NCBI GenBank assembly: GCA_947095585.1
Contig: OX352763.1
Location: 48,812,481 to 48,876,480, forward strand
Direction of reading: 5' to 3'
Length of the DNA: 64,000 bases
Source of the DNA: Nephrocerus scutellatus
Lineage: Eukaryota > Arthropoda > Insecta > Diptera > Pipunculidae
Shown piece by piece: positions 54,901 through 60,223 of this stretch. The notes beneath the pieces are model-generated. The model was not told where the DNA came from and did not search any database. It was given only the letters and a program-made list of their open reading frames with translations. The translations under genes were made by a program, and so were the position numbers. The first letter of the stretch is position 1. The number at the start of each line of letters is the position of its first letter.

Positions 54901-57900
54901 ATTTCACTTCAATCACCTATTTATTTTACTTTTCATCTGTAGCTTGGTACCATTGCTCAGCTTAGGAATATTTAGGAGAATTTAAGTTGTATCTGCTAAA
55001 CAGCTTAAATGCAGAAGGATCCGTTGTCAAGAAAAAGTCTGTGGTTGCCGATGGTAATTTTCCCCAAAATAAGAAAATCTGAATGATCGAGGTAGTCCAT
55101 TCAAAGTAAGTTTGGTCCGACACTTATAATATCACACGTAGAAACGCGTCTTTATGGAACCTCAAATCAGAGTCGGAAACAGTTGTCACAGGAGAGAAAA
55201 AAGCTAAATTATTAAACAATTTTCTTAGAAATGTACGCTCACTGTATAGAGCTCTGGAGCCGATATCCTGTTTAACTATAAAACTGTCATAATAGCAATC
55301 GATATATTAAATACATTAAAGCTGTCATGCAAACCATCATGTGCTCGGCGTGGGCTTTCTAGTCAGCAAAATATTGAATCCCTACGTTATCGACGATGAA
55401 CGGCTGTGCACCCTTCGCGTGCAGGTTAATTTAAGAACATATTCCTTATAAACATTCAAGCAGCTAAAGAAGATGCCCTAGTCGATGGAAAAGAAGAATT
55501 ATTTGAATCAGTCGAGGGGGACTGCGTGCCTGCTCTCAGTTTGTTATGAGGATTTGAAGGCATTAATAAATCTGCAATCTGCGAATCATATTCGGGTTAA
55601 CTCGGCTGACCTTTGGAACGAAGAAACAAGAAGCAACTATGGCCAAGCGATATGACTCGCTCGTAATAAAAGGAGAGTAAGTCCTGGGGCTAAAAAAATA
55701 ATCACTATCAAGTGATGGAGAAAGTGATCCGAGACTACGATGTAACGGCGAGAGGAACAATCCTCTATAAATCCATTCAGGTACTGGTTTACGCAGACGA
55801 TATAGACCTGGTTTGTAAAAACACAAGAGCTGTACAAAAAGCTTTCATACAGATCGAGTCAACTGAAGCAGCCGATAGCAGTATCGAATCAGAAATACGT
55901 GAACGCCAACAAAGCCTACTTTATACGGGACTAGCAAAAAACATTCTAGGCTTCGGTGGGCAGGACACCTTGCTCGCATGAGCGAAGAGAATCCTTCTCA
56001 GAAAGTCCTTTGCGGTAGGATTTATGGGACACGACAGCGATGCTGGCCAAATTTACGCTGGAAGGATGGCGTGGACCAGGACAACCAGAATTTAGGGATC
56101 GCAAACTAGATGGCATCGGCTCGAAATCGAGACCAGTGTAGAGCCAAATATGATGATGATGACACTTGGACATTCTTTGACAACTGTACATTTAAGCACT
56201 TAATATTAAATAATAAAATTATAAAATAAATGATTTAAAAGTGGGATAGTTGCAAAAAATAATAATGAAATAATAATTAAATTCATGTGGACGTAGAATA
56301 TCGCGAACGTCCATACGAAGCGAAATACTATTTCAAACGGTAGAGCAAAAAATATCTTGTGTACAAAAGGCAACGAAACGAATATAATATACTTTAAAAC
56401 GTTGGAATAATGACTAAGCCGCCTCCTGTACCTCCAGGAACATATTTACATTCGTACTCGTGCAGTTGCTGGAGTCTTAAATGACTCACAAATCCGATGG
56501 GCCATATGGTATTTCCCTATAAGTTCTGAAGAAGTGTTCTTCCAAGCTCGCAATACCATTGCGCAAGCTTTTCCATCTATCCTATTCTATACCCTTCCCG
56601 AGAAGTAGAAGTCTTTGTCCAGCCTATACCCAAAAAACGCGAGCCGTCTGCTTCTTCTTCGTACCGACCCATAGCACTTACATCCATTCTCTCCAAGGTC
56701 GTCAGTGTATGTCTCGGTTGTTCATTGGTTAGAATTTTTGGCTCCCCCTGGGAGGAAACCTGATTCGATTCCCGGCGCACCAAAAAAATGCACAATTTTT
56801 TCTCACCGCACTGATCATCTAGATTACAAGTAGACAGGATACGATGCTGTGTATTCAGTGGCCGTATACAGCTGTATAGAGTATGAATTAATCAAGATGA
56901 TGGGTATCAATGTGGATTTATGAGCGCAATATTCCAGTTTGTGAACTCAACCCCACCCCTCACATCCACCACCCCTAACATTCCTCATTTCAAATTCATC
57001 TATTCATCTATTCAAATATTTCCAAGCCTACGCTGTGCCTAGGTATTATAAGGGTGCGAATCATTTAAAGTGTGCGCTAATTATAAAAAAAAGAAAAAAA
57101 AAGTATAATAAAAATATTTTCGTTGAGATTAAAAGTCTATCAACAAATGTTTTTGTAGAACCACACAATTTCACTTCAAAATACTCCTGAGCTATGTGTT
57201 GTCGAAAATTTTTACAATTACCAAAAGATTCTCCACGCAATATAAACTAACGTCCTTCTTTTATCTTACGTGTTAAAAATTACCTTATTTAGATTTTAAC
57301 TCATTTATTTCTGGTTGTGTTAATTTGTATATTTTTAGATCCTAAAAAAAGAGCCCGGAGCGTTGGGAATGCGAACTTGGTCAAATTACGGACGTCTTTA
57401 TTTGCGTCATTTCAACGAATTAGAACACGAATTAGATGCTCGTTTAAACCGCGCTTACGAACCTGCAGACAAATATTTAAGTTCTTTTTCATCTCCAATT
57501 ATAACAGTTATTGCAAAGTAAGAGTTACACTTAGTTACGAAAACACTTAACGTATAAACGTATTTCCATACAGAAATTTACTTTTTATAAGTGGAGGAAT
57601 GTTAGTTTTGATTTTGGCGTTAGGAATATATCAAGAATTTGTTTTTCAAATTGAGCATGTACTAACAATAATTACGGCCTTGTCAGCAATCGGACTTATA
57701 TGCCGGTAACGTCTTTTGATAAAGTATGCTAATATTAATTTTTTAACTAAGTATGATTATTTTTTAGAACTCTTATACCAGATGAAAATCTTGTTTGGTG
57801 TCCGGAACAACTAATGACTGCGATATTTGCACATGTTCATTACCTACCAAGTGAGTGGAAAAATATAGCGCACACTTCAGCAGTGCGTCAAGAATTCGGC

Positions 57901-59113
57901 CACTTTTTCCAGTTTAGGGCGGTAAGACTCTAAATTTAACTGGATTCAACTTTCTGATTTTTGTTTAAATTGGATTAAACTTTTTCTTCTGATGTTTTAG
58001 GCATATCTTATAAATGAGATCTGCAGCCCACTGATGACTCCATTTATTTTAATGTTTGTTTTTCGTCCGAAAGCATTAGAAATTGTTAAGTTCTTTAGAA
58101 GTTTCACAGTGACAGTAAAAGGTGTTGGTAATGTGTGTTCTTTTGCACAAATGGATGTGCGTAAACATGGTAATCCAGAATGGCAACTTCCTGTATGTGT
58201 GGAACACCGACTTGAACAACCAATTCATCGCTATCCAGTAGAGAATGGCAAGACTGAGTTATCATTGGTCCATTTTACATTGACCAATCCCGAATGGCGA
58301 ATGCCCCCAGATTCGATGAATTTTATAAAAGCTATTCGAAAAAATGCGCTTCAAGATTTAATGAGAGCTAAAACATCTGAAGGTAAGGAAAATACTGCAA
58401 TGGCGGAAAGTTTGGTGTCGTTCGGAACAATTGGTGAAGAGGTGTGTAATAATGACTTTATTTTTTCTTAAACAAAAATTTATAACTTGTTTGTTCGGCT
58501 AACAGTACTCCTCGATCGCACACTCAGTATTTAATGCGCACAACATTTCCGGCAGTGTTCTAAGTAAATCAGTTTTTCCAATGGGAAAGGCTATTTTAAA
58601 TGTTCAGCCCCAAGGTGATTTTAAAATTAGTTGTTCAAGACAAGGATGTGAATTTCAACAAATGTTACAACAAAATTTAGAAGACGCTTCAACGCCACAG
58701 ACAACCGTTATAGAGGAAGATAAAGATACATCAAACATCATGGCGACATCAAATAATCGATTTGAAAAGAGCATGCGTAGAATGCGGGTAGGTAAAAGTG
58801 AGGGACGCTTGGAGGGACCATCTGATGGACTTTTGCATAGGTAAGAACGTTAATGAATCTCCACTTTTAAAAGTAAAACTTTTTTTTTTAAATTAGCATA
58901 TATGGGTTGGATACAAACATGACACCTTATGCAACTAGCATAACTACAGCAGACATGTGCCTAAGTGCACTATATATGCACGAATTACACCGTAGACGTG
59001 TAGGTACAAATGTTGTAAAAAGTAGTATCTTAATTTTTAAGAAATTAATAAATTTATTAGATAAAAGACAAAAAGGTTTGGCACGCACCTATTCAGCCTC
59101 ATCAACACGTTAA
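36822..59113 (+). CDS. Atg9: Atg9 autophagy protein, 3' half (8 exons; 5' exons off window)
   Basis: Atg9 is a multi-pass membrane protein and trimeric lipid scramblase that travels on small vesicles and seeds the autophagosome membrane with Atg2. Joining 36822-36949, 37007-37191, 57339-57517, 57574-57705, 57768-57921, 58001-58441, 58506-58840 and 58897-59113 gives about 590 residues in one open frame, every junction being GT-AG with matching phase. Diagnostic blocks, from memory of the APG9 family: VGEVVSLSRGL, GPGSPFQNNWQLRD, NYGRLYLRHFNEL, HVHYLPSEW, FVFRPKALEIV and GVGNVCSFAQMDVRKHGN. Hydrophobic segments lie in the exons at 37007, 57574 and 58001. Fly Atg9 is roughly 800-850 residues, so about 250 N-terminal residues must lie left of position 1. 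The gene looks intact, although two of its introns are invaded by transposable elements. I see no competing family. Confidence 0.95.
37007..37191 (+). CDS. Atg9: Atg9 exon B
   Basis: This exon follows a 57-bp intron (36950-37006). It encodes GPGSPFQNNWQLRDDYTV and then a hydrophobic helix (IMWVAVANLIFAPVIF), ending in SYAN. It ends in phase 0 at a GTAAGT donor (37192) that opens the 20.1-kb intron. Confidence 0.95.
37940..38130 (-). repeat. Minisatellite-bearing TIR repeat, copy 2 (degraded)
   Basis: It contains CCACTTCCAAAAACCCGATT and CAAACTTTGCACAC, then GAAAGTGATCGGGCC, matching the unique part of copies 3 and 5 in the same orientation. Both ends are eroded. Confidence 0.5.
38296..38715 (-). 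repeat. Minisatellite-bearing TIR repeat, copy 3
   Basis: It starts AATTTCTCTATATTTACTTC and then CACTTGCCCGTTTG, the same end as copy 5. Three reverse-oriented minisatellite units follow (TTAACCCGATTTT...AACACTTTTTGTAAAAAATT), separated by GC-rich GGGGCCC clusters. The far end is missing. Confidence 0.65.
38772..38957 (+). repeat. 5' LTR (truncated) of the gutted Gypsy element
   Basis: It shares GAGAAAGAG, CTGGTCAGTACTGCGATTGT and TTAATATAATATATCTTTTC with 40845-41035. The end of the LTR is lost at the junction with the LINE tail, so no primer site is present. Confidence 0.75.
38958..40170 (+). pseudogene. LOA/I-type LINE tail with RNase H domain
   Basis: It starts inside the RT tail (SPSLRMSGALRT) and includes an RNase H-like domain (LSWLKRNIISGKDIRIISD and NCMADELAKQGTTQPF), a C-terminal CCHC region (DEEEETIVLLLCTCPALSQRR) and a 3' end of TAACC repeats (40146-40170). 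A deletion removes part of RNase H near 39545. It is closely related to the LINE at 60224-62819. Confidence 0.8.
40171..40810 (+). pseudogene. Integrase C-terminal remnant (Gypsy)
   Basis: It reads VSDRGAAFTS, then YVPQVQRCLNSTFHSSVNLT and PHEVLPGVKMRIG in one frame at 40361-40678. The shifted frame continues RFFGPYKVIKRMDNER. These match the integrase core end and C-terminal domain of mdg1/mdg3-type elements. There are several stops and frame changes. Confidence 0.75.
40845..41058 (+). repeat. 3' LTR of the gutted Gypsy element
   Basis: It starts TGTAAC and ends TTACA, giving a 5-bp terminal inverted repeat. It is followed by TTCA, the same four bases that precede the 5' LTR. Confidence 0.78.
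41378..42310 (+). repeat. Minisatellite-bearing TIR repeat, copy 4 (longest array)
   Basis: It starts AAATTCTCTAATAGAAG. At least six forward units of about 114-121 bp follow, each with GGTCTCCAAATTTTTTACA, a TATCGGAGATACACATGTGT core and GGGGCCCCACGAACCCGG. The best-preserved period is 41883 to 41997 to 42118. The right terminal repeat is missing. Confidence 0.75.
42311..42993 (+). pseudogene. Jockey-like LINE reverse transcriptase, 5' part
   Basis: This is a degraded frame with NKKSSGTDAIPNYLLRK and then FKPGKSPNDVSSYR, the fingers region of a non-LTR RT. It is cut at 42993 by Helitron-2. The same frame resumes exactly at 44299. Confidence 0.75.
43328..43419. repeat. Direct duplication flanking the TIR repeat (copy a)
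   Basis: About 85-90 bp containing ATGATACGCGACCG and AAAATTGGTCGCCACAGAAGG recurs at 43783-43869. It belongs to Helitron-2 and was probably tandem before the TIR repeat inserted. Confidence 0.7.
43420..43728 (-). mobile_element. Minisatellite-bearing TIR repeat, copy 5 (both ends present)
   Basis: The left end is AAATTCTCTA and the right end TAGAGAATTT, perfect 10-bp terminal inverted repeats. It holds CGGCTGGCTGGCTGG and one to two units of the reverse-oriented minisatellite. At 309 bp it is the only copy here with both ends, so it defines the family. The mobilising transposase is unknown. Confidence 0.7.
43783..43869. repeat. Direct duplication flanking the TIR repeat (copy b)
   Basis: This is the second copy of the segment at 43328-43419. 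TAAACGGGATAAT occurs on both sides of this copy, supporting an ancestral tandem arrangement. Confidence 0.7.
43891..44168 (+). mobile_element. tRNA-derived SINE with 9-bp target duplication
   Basis: It starts GTGAGCGCCG. The RNA polymerase III A box TGGCTCAGTGG is perfect, and a slightly expanded B box (GGTTCGTGATTCC) lies about 40 bases later. A 200-bp non-tRNA body and an ATTATTATTA tail follow. It is flanked by ATATAGCCT at 43882-43890 and 44169-44177. It is not a functional tRNA because acceptor pairing is absent. Confidence 0.85.
44299..44910 (+). pseudogene. Jockey-like LINE reverse transcriptase, middle part
   Basis: It resumes the frame interrupted at 42993 and continues with FIDAQKAFD-like and GVPQGYILGPVL motifs and LCYADDVVYTAD, the catalytic YADD box. 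Stops are frequent, so it is an old copy. Confidence 0.75.
44911..45043 (-). mobile_element. 5'-truncated LINE tail with (CAA)n end
   Basis: The minus strand ends GGAGCTGCTACAACAACAAC, the same type of 3' end as the LINE at 62820-64000. AAATGTT on both sides may be a target duplication, but the repeat tail makes the boundary ambiguous. Confidence 0.5.
45050..45225 (-). mobile_element. Short Helitron-like or other non-autonomous terminus
   Basis: The minus strand begins ATCCATACTAATGTTCGAAA and contains ACGGCTGAACCGATTTCGC, wording common near the 5' ends of insect Helitron-like repeats. No 3' end is found, so the class is uncertain. Confidence 0.4.
45226..45540 (+). pseudogene. Jockey-like LINE reverse transcriptase, C-terminal part
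   Basis: It reads YGLPIWFEVMEKLRVLERQC, matching the tail of non-LTR RTs in the same orientation as 42311-44910. It is probably the same LINE copy continuing past two small insertions. Confidence 0.6.
45707..46324 (-). pseudogene. Copia-1 RNase H and RT tail
   Basis: This 205-codon segment starts within the RT tail (LTTRPDILHSVAKLAQR). It includes GYVDADWRGDKVDRKSYTG and SWKSEKQRSVALSSTEAEY, classic Copia RNase H motifs, then HARTKHVNIRYHSVR. It is frame-shifted relative to the RT piece upstream. Confidence 0.85.
46325..47093 (-). pseudogene. Copia-1 reverse transcriptase, internally deleted
   Basis: The 46581-47050 part has LPKNQRAIGCKWIFSLKRD, RLVAKGCSQQYGVNYYETF and LHQMDVCTAYLNE (the Asp of motif A). 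The segment that should hold YVDD is missing; 46257-46580 then continues GEFGDITLGQSKHI in another frame. Confidence 0.8.
47119..47384. mobile_element. 266-bp MITE with about 38-bp terminal inverted repeats
   Basis: The left end GAGTTCCCACACATTAGAGA and the reverse complement of the right end (GAGTCCCCGCACACTAGAGA) pair over about 38 bp with few mismatches. TTA at 47116-47118 and 47385-47387 is a candidate 3-bp target duplication, which would fit PIF/Harbinger. It contains no coding sequence. Confidence 0.8.
47490..49069 (-). mobile_element. LINE (CR1/Jockey-like), 3' part, split by Copia-2
   Basis: The minus strand carries RT from fingers to tail. It is interrupted at 49069/53139 by Copia-2 and continues to about 53485. 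The left boundary with the MITE region is approximate. Confidence 0.75.
47498..49064 (-). pseudogene. CR1/Jockey-like LINE reverse transcriptase
   Basis: From the right: KSAGPDGIPVIVLKRC (about 48890), SSYRPIALTSIHSKVMETLI, QYGFRRQRSTGDL and VVALDISLAFDRVWHQALL (48450-48845, motif A Asp present). Next come broken palm pieces, then FNASKTQCYLLSSKRN (48050) and a tail to 47498. The YxDD box is not clearly readable. There are several frameshifts. Confidence 0.8.
49070..49287 (-). repeat. Copia-2 3' LTR
   Basis: The minus strand starts TGTTGAAGAGAGCG directly after the purine tract CATCGAGAAGGGG. It differs from the other LTR by several substitutions and a small indel, so the insertion is not brand new. 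Confidence 0.88.
49462..51720 (-). pseudogene. Copia-2 integrase, RT and RNase H
   Basis: Integrase has VHTDVWGPFTPATYDRNKYF (51598-51371) and AERFNRTVVEKASTLL (51244). After ADELTSLEKNGAFELV (about 50450) most RT fingers and palm are missing. YLVLYVDDLLLVSSD is kept (50330). A 73-bp tandem duplication (49945-50090) shifts the frame before RNase H (GFADADYASDETDRKSTSGY, 49462-49959). It cannot give active pol. Confidence 0.85.
49945..50090. repeat. 73-bp tandem duplication inside Copia-2 pol
   Basis: Bases 49945-50017 and 50018-50090 are two nearly identical copies. 73 is not a multiple of 3, so the duplication breaks the pol frame. Confidence 0.88.
51723..52830 (-). pseudogene. Copia-2 gag and protease region
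   Basis: The gag frame (52830 to 52197) has MENFLDTQNALEVLSQEKPE, then LRYEPLSDMKVHFAKFDECV and a knuckle CFKCRRRGHKSQL that lacks its last Cys in frame. The 51723-52028 segment has protease and pre-integrase wording (FDVYEVLFAKDLRSNLLSI). Frame breaks occur near 52640 and 52200-52030. Confidence 0.8.
52906..52920 (-). other. Copia-2 primer binding site (half tRNA-iMet type)
   Basis: The minus strand reads GGTTATGGGCCCAGA right at the LTR end. This is complementary to the anticodon arm of initiator Met tRNA, the unusual cleaved-tRNA primer described for Drosophila copia. Confidence 0.85.
52921..53133 (-). repeat. Copia-2 5' LTR
   Basis: It matches 49070-49287 over its full length. It is followed on the element strand by the primer site and preceded by GAATG. 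Confidence 0.88.
53139..53485 (-). pseudogene. Same LINE, endonuclease-RT linker right of Copia-2
   Basis: The minus strand reads CKEATRNREVCFRLFKKNPL in the region between endonuclease and RT, consistent with the LINE continuing upstream of 49064. This supports Copia-2 having landed inside the LINE. Confidence 0.65.
53486..54130 (-). pseudogene. Ty3/Gypsy protease-RT remnant
   Basis: The minus strand reads MPFGLRKASATFQRLMDQ near 53570, a Gypsy RT box. Upstream are a DYR-like stretch and NVEATIYMTPLGFPECLN protease-RT linker wording. It is heavily decayed, and no LTR is assigned with confidence. Confidence 0.6.
54167..54257. repeat. Short direct repeat (about 35 bp, two copies)
   Basis: AGGATGGAGGTTGAT followed by CTAGCGGTCCAGCAAACC occurs at 54167-54201 and 54223-54257. 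It flanks a short spacer; origin unknown. Confidence 0.75.
54258..54730. other. Unassigned intron sequence, possible LTR remnant
   Basis: It contains two similar motifs, CTCAGAGGGATCGAAC (54470) and CTCAGAGGGAGCGAAC (54534), and a mixed-base region that could be an LTR leader. I find no matching second LTR, so it stays unassigned. Confidence 0.3.
54731..54785 (-). other. tRNA-like head of a possible SINE
   Basis: The minus strand reads GTAGATTGGTTAAAGCG (A-box-like) and ends with GTTCGAATCCC (B box), preceded by a duplicated TTCGAA. It is too short and unpaired for a working tRNA. The body to the left is unclear. Confidence 0.5.
54786..55380. other. Intron stretch, no certain feature
   Basis: Nothing recognisable is found here beyond scattered AT-rich sequence. 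Parts near 55000-55200 might be eroded LINE 5' sequence leading into the endonuclease fragment at 55381, but no motif is readable. Confidence 0.4.
55381..56165 (+). pseudogene. RTE-like LINE, heavily deleted
   Basis: It starts VIDDERLCTLRVQVNL, endonuclease wording of RTE-like LINEs. It then jumps to RT palm (DYDVTARGTILYKS, LVYADDIDLVCK at 55785-55820), and then to the tail (GHLARMSEENPSQKVLCG, LRWKDGVDQD). It ends in an ATGATGATGATGA tail near 56150-56161. Most of RT is missing. Confidence 0.7.
56166..56440. other. Intron stretch, no recognised feature
   Basis: AT-rich sequence without ORF, repeat pair or splice-linked exon. I see nothing to name. Confidence 0.5.
56441..56705 (+). pseudogene. 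Small LINE reverse-transcriptase fragment
   Basis: The + strand reads SSSYRPIALTSILSKVV at about 56655-56705, preceded by FPSILFYTLPEK-type sequence, the fingers region of a non-LTR RT. It ends abruptly at the SINE-like element. Confidence 0.65.
56706..57115 (+). mobile_element. tRNA-derived SINE candidate
   Basis: The head GTCTCGGTTGTTCATTGGTT resembles an A-box region, and GATTCGATTCCCGGCGCACC contains a B box and a tRNA-like 3' end. About 300 bp of unrelated body and an A-rich tail (57088-57111) follow. Clear target duplications were not found. Confidence 0.6.
57339..57517 (+). CDS. Atg9: Atg9 exon C
   Basis: The acceptor TTTTTAG ends at 57338. The exon begins ILKKEPGALGMRTWSNYGR and contains LYLRHFNELEHELDARLNRAY, a strongly conserved Atg9 block. 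It ends two bases into a Lys codon before a GTAAGA donor. It is the first exon after the 20.1-kb intron. Confidence 0.95.
57574..57705 (+). CDS. Atg9: Atg9 exon D
   Basis: After a 56-bp intron, one base completes the Lys codon. The exon then encodes NLLFISGGMLVLILALGIY and a second hydrophobic stretch (VLTIITALSAIGLIC), a membrane hairpin. It ends CG before GTAACG. Confidence 0.93.
57768..57921 (+). CDS. Atg9: Atg9 exon E
   Basis: This exon encodes RTLIPDENLVWCPEQLM, then HVHYLPSEWKN and RQEFGHFFQFRA. It ends in phase 0 at a GTAAGA donor. The flanking introns are 62 and 79 bp, typical compact fly introns, in contrast to the two giant introns upstream. Confidence 0.94.
58001..58441 (+). CDS. 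Atg9: Atg9 exon F
   Basis: This 147-codon exon is in phase 0 at both ends. It begins AYLINEICSPLMTPFILM, continues through FVFRPKALEIVKFF and VGNVCSFAQMDVRKHGNP, and ends FGTIGEE. It covers the last membrane-associated helix and the start of the cytosolic tail. Bases 58166-58186 recur exactly at 60203-60223. Confidence 0.95.
58506..58840 (+). CDS. Atg9: Atg9 exon G
   Basis: This is cytosolic C-tail sequence starting YSSIAHSVFNAHNISGSVLS and ending EGPSDGLLH plus two bases of a Ser codon. It is low-complexity and Gln/Ser/Thr-rich, consistent with the poorly conserved Atg9 tail. The 64-bp intron 58442-58505 precedes it. Confidence 0.9.
58897..59113 (+). CDS. Atg9: Atg9 terminal exon
   Basis: The acceptor is TTAG at 58893-58896. 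The exon reads SIYGLDTNMTPYATSITTA and then DMCLSALYMHELHRRR, and stops at TAA 59111-59113 after YSASSTR. The DMCLS-LY-HEL block is conserved near the Atg9 C-terminus. The 3' UTR follows. Confidence 0.9.
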
Positions 59114-59580
59114 TACAATTATTACAGCAAAACCAGCTGAAAGCACACCGCTGCTAGGCAGTAGTCGATCATAGCAGATGGCTGACTGGATATAAAAATA
59201 CTCTATAAATACTCAGCACTAACAATAACAAGTATGAGATTTGAGACGGTGATTTTATGGATTTTTTGAAGGTTTCAACAGAATATTTATGACTTCCCTA
59301 ATTTTTCTTATTTCTTTAAGACATTTTAAAAACTATGTATAAAAAAGGTTATGTCTAAGACATGCTCTAGTCTAATTGGAGAAACATTATATTTTTTAAA
59401 ATTTAGTATAAAATATGATGCACTATGCCTCACTAGGGGTCGGAGTACATAAGTATCACACAGGCCAATATATTTTCATGTACAAAGTTAAAATTTCCCA
59501 CAAATTATATATATAAAACAAAATAAGTAAAAATTAGTTGCCTAACTTGTTGTAAATAAAGAACAGAGAGCTAATATAAT
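59114..59580 (+). promoter_or_regulatory. Probable Atg9 3' UTR with AATAAA at 59555-59560
   Basis: This is AT-rich non-coding sequence directly after the Atg9 stop codon. A canonical AATAAA hexamer at 59555-59560 is the best candidate polyadenylation signal. Other AAUAAA-like strings occur nearby, so the exact cleavage site is not determined. Confidence 0.5.
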
Positions 59581-60202
59581 TTTTAAATAAATACATAGCA
59601 GAAGTTGGTAACATTCCAAGTTGGTAACATTCAGAGTGATATTCACTCGGATCCGTATGTAAGTATGCACTGGTAAGAACATACTCTTTTATAGCAGTAC
59701 GGTAAGGTGTATTAATGTACTTGATTTGTAGCAGACGTTAAAATTATTCAAAACCTAGAGAAGAGTTTTACTTTTCCCAACAGGCAATTTTAACGTCAAA
59801 AATTGTTCTAAGAAAAAGCTTAAAGATGCATTCTTAAAGCTTCAGTGGCGGCTGCGAGTTGCCAAAATTCTGAAAACACATATAAAAAAGAATTCCAATA
59901 CTTCGGAATAAAATTTGCCTGGGTAGAACTTGGTGCCTCTTTTTTTTCTACGGCGCCTACTTGCAATTTAGGTACGTATTGAAGTTGCTTTTCAACTTCA
60001 ACCTAAATTCCGCTAAAGTTCCAATCCGGATTTTAATTTCATAGGGCTTAAAGTGAAGGTCCCCCTCCCCCCTTTTTACATCCTCATCCCCTGGGCTGGA
60101 TTATGGTGTTATACGTTCCGTGCCGAGAATCAGCCTGGCTGGGAGCCCAGTTAAAAAATAGCCCAGTCACTCACGGAGTATCTGGATACCTGGCACCCTA
60201 AT
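59581..60202. other. Intergenic stretch downstream of Atg9, no recognised gene
   Basis: It contains a TTGGTAACATTC-type short duplication near 59604-59632 and pyrimidine-rich sequence near 60055-60085. No coding signal is recognised. The boundary with the LINE that follows is uncertain. Confidence 0.5.
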
Positions 60203-60223
60203 CATGGTAATCCAGAATGGCAA

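Larger units (their letters stand above)
37192..57338 (+). other. 20.1-kb Atg9 intron filled with transposable elements
   Basis: This intron runs from donor GTAAGT at 37192 to acceptor TTTTTAG ending 57338 and joins two phase-0 exons. The other five Atg9 introns bounded within the window are about 55-80 bp. Nearly all recognisable content is transposable elements on both strands, listed separately. The first 750 bases (37192-37940) show nothing I can name. Confidence 0.93.
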
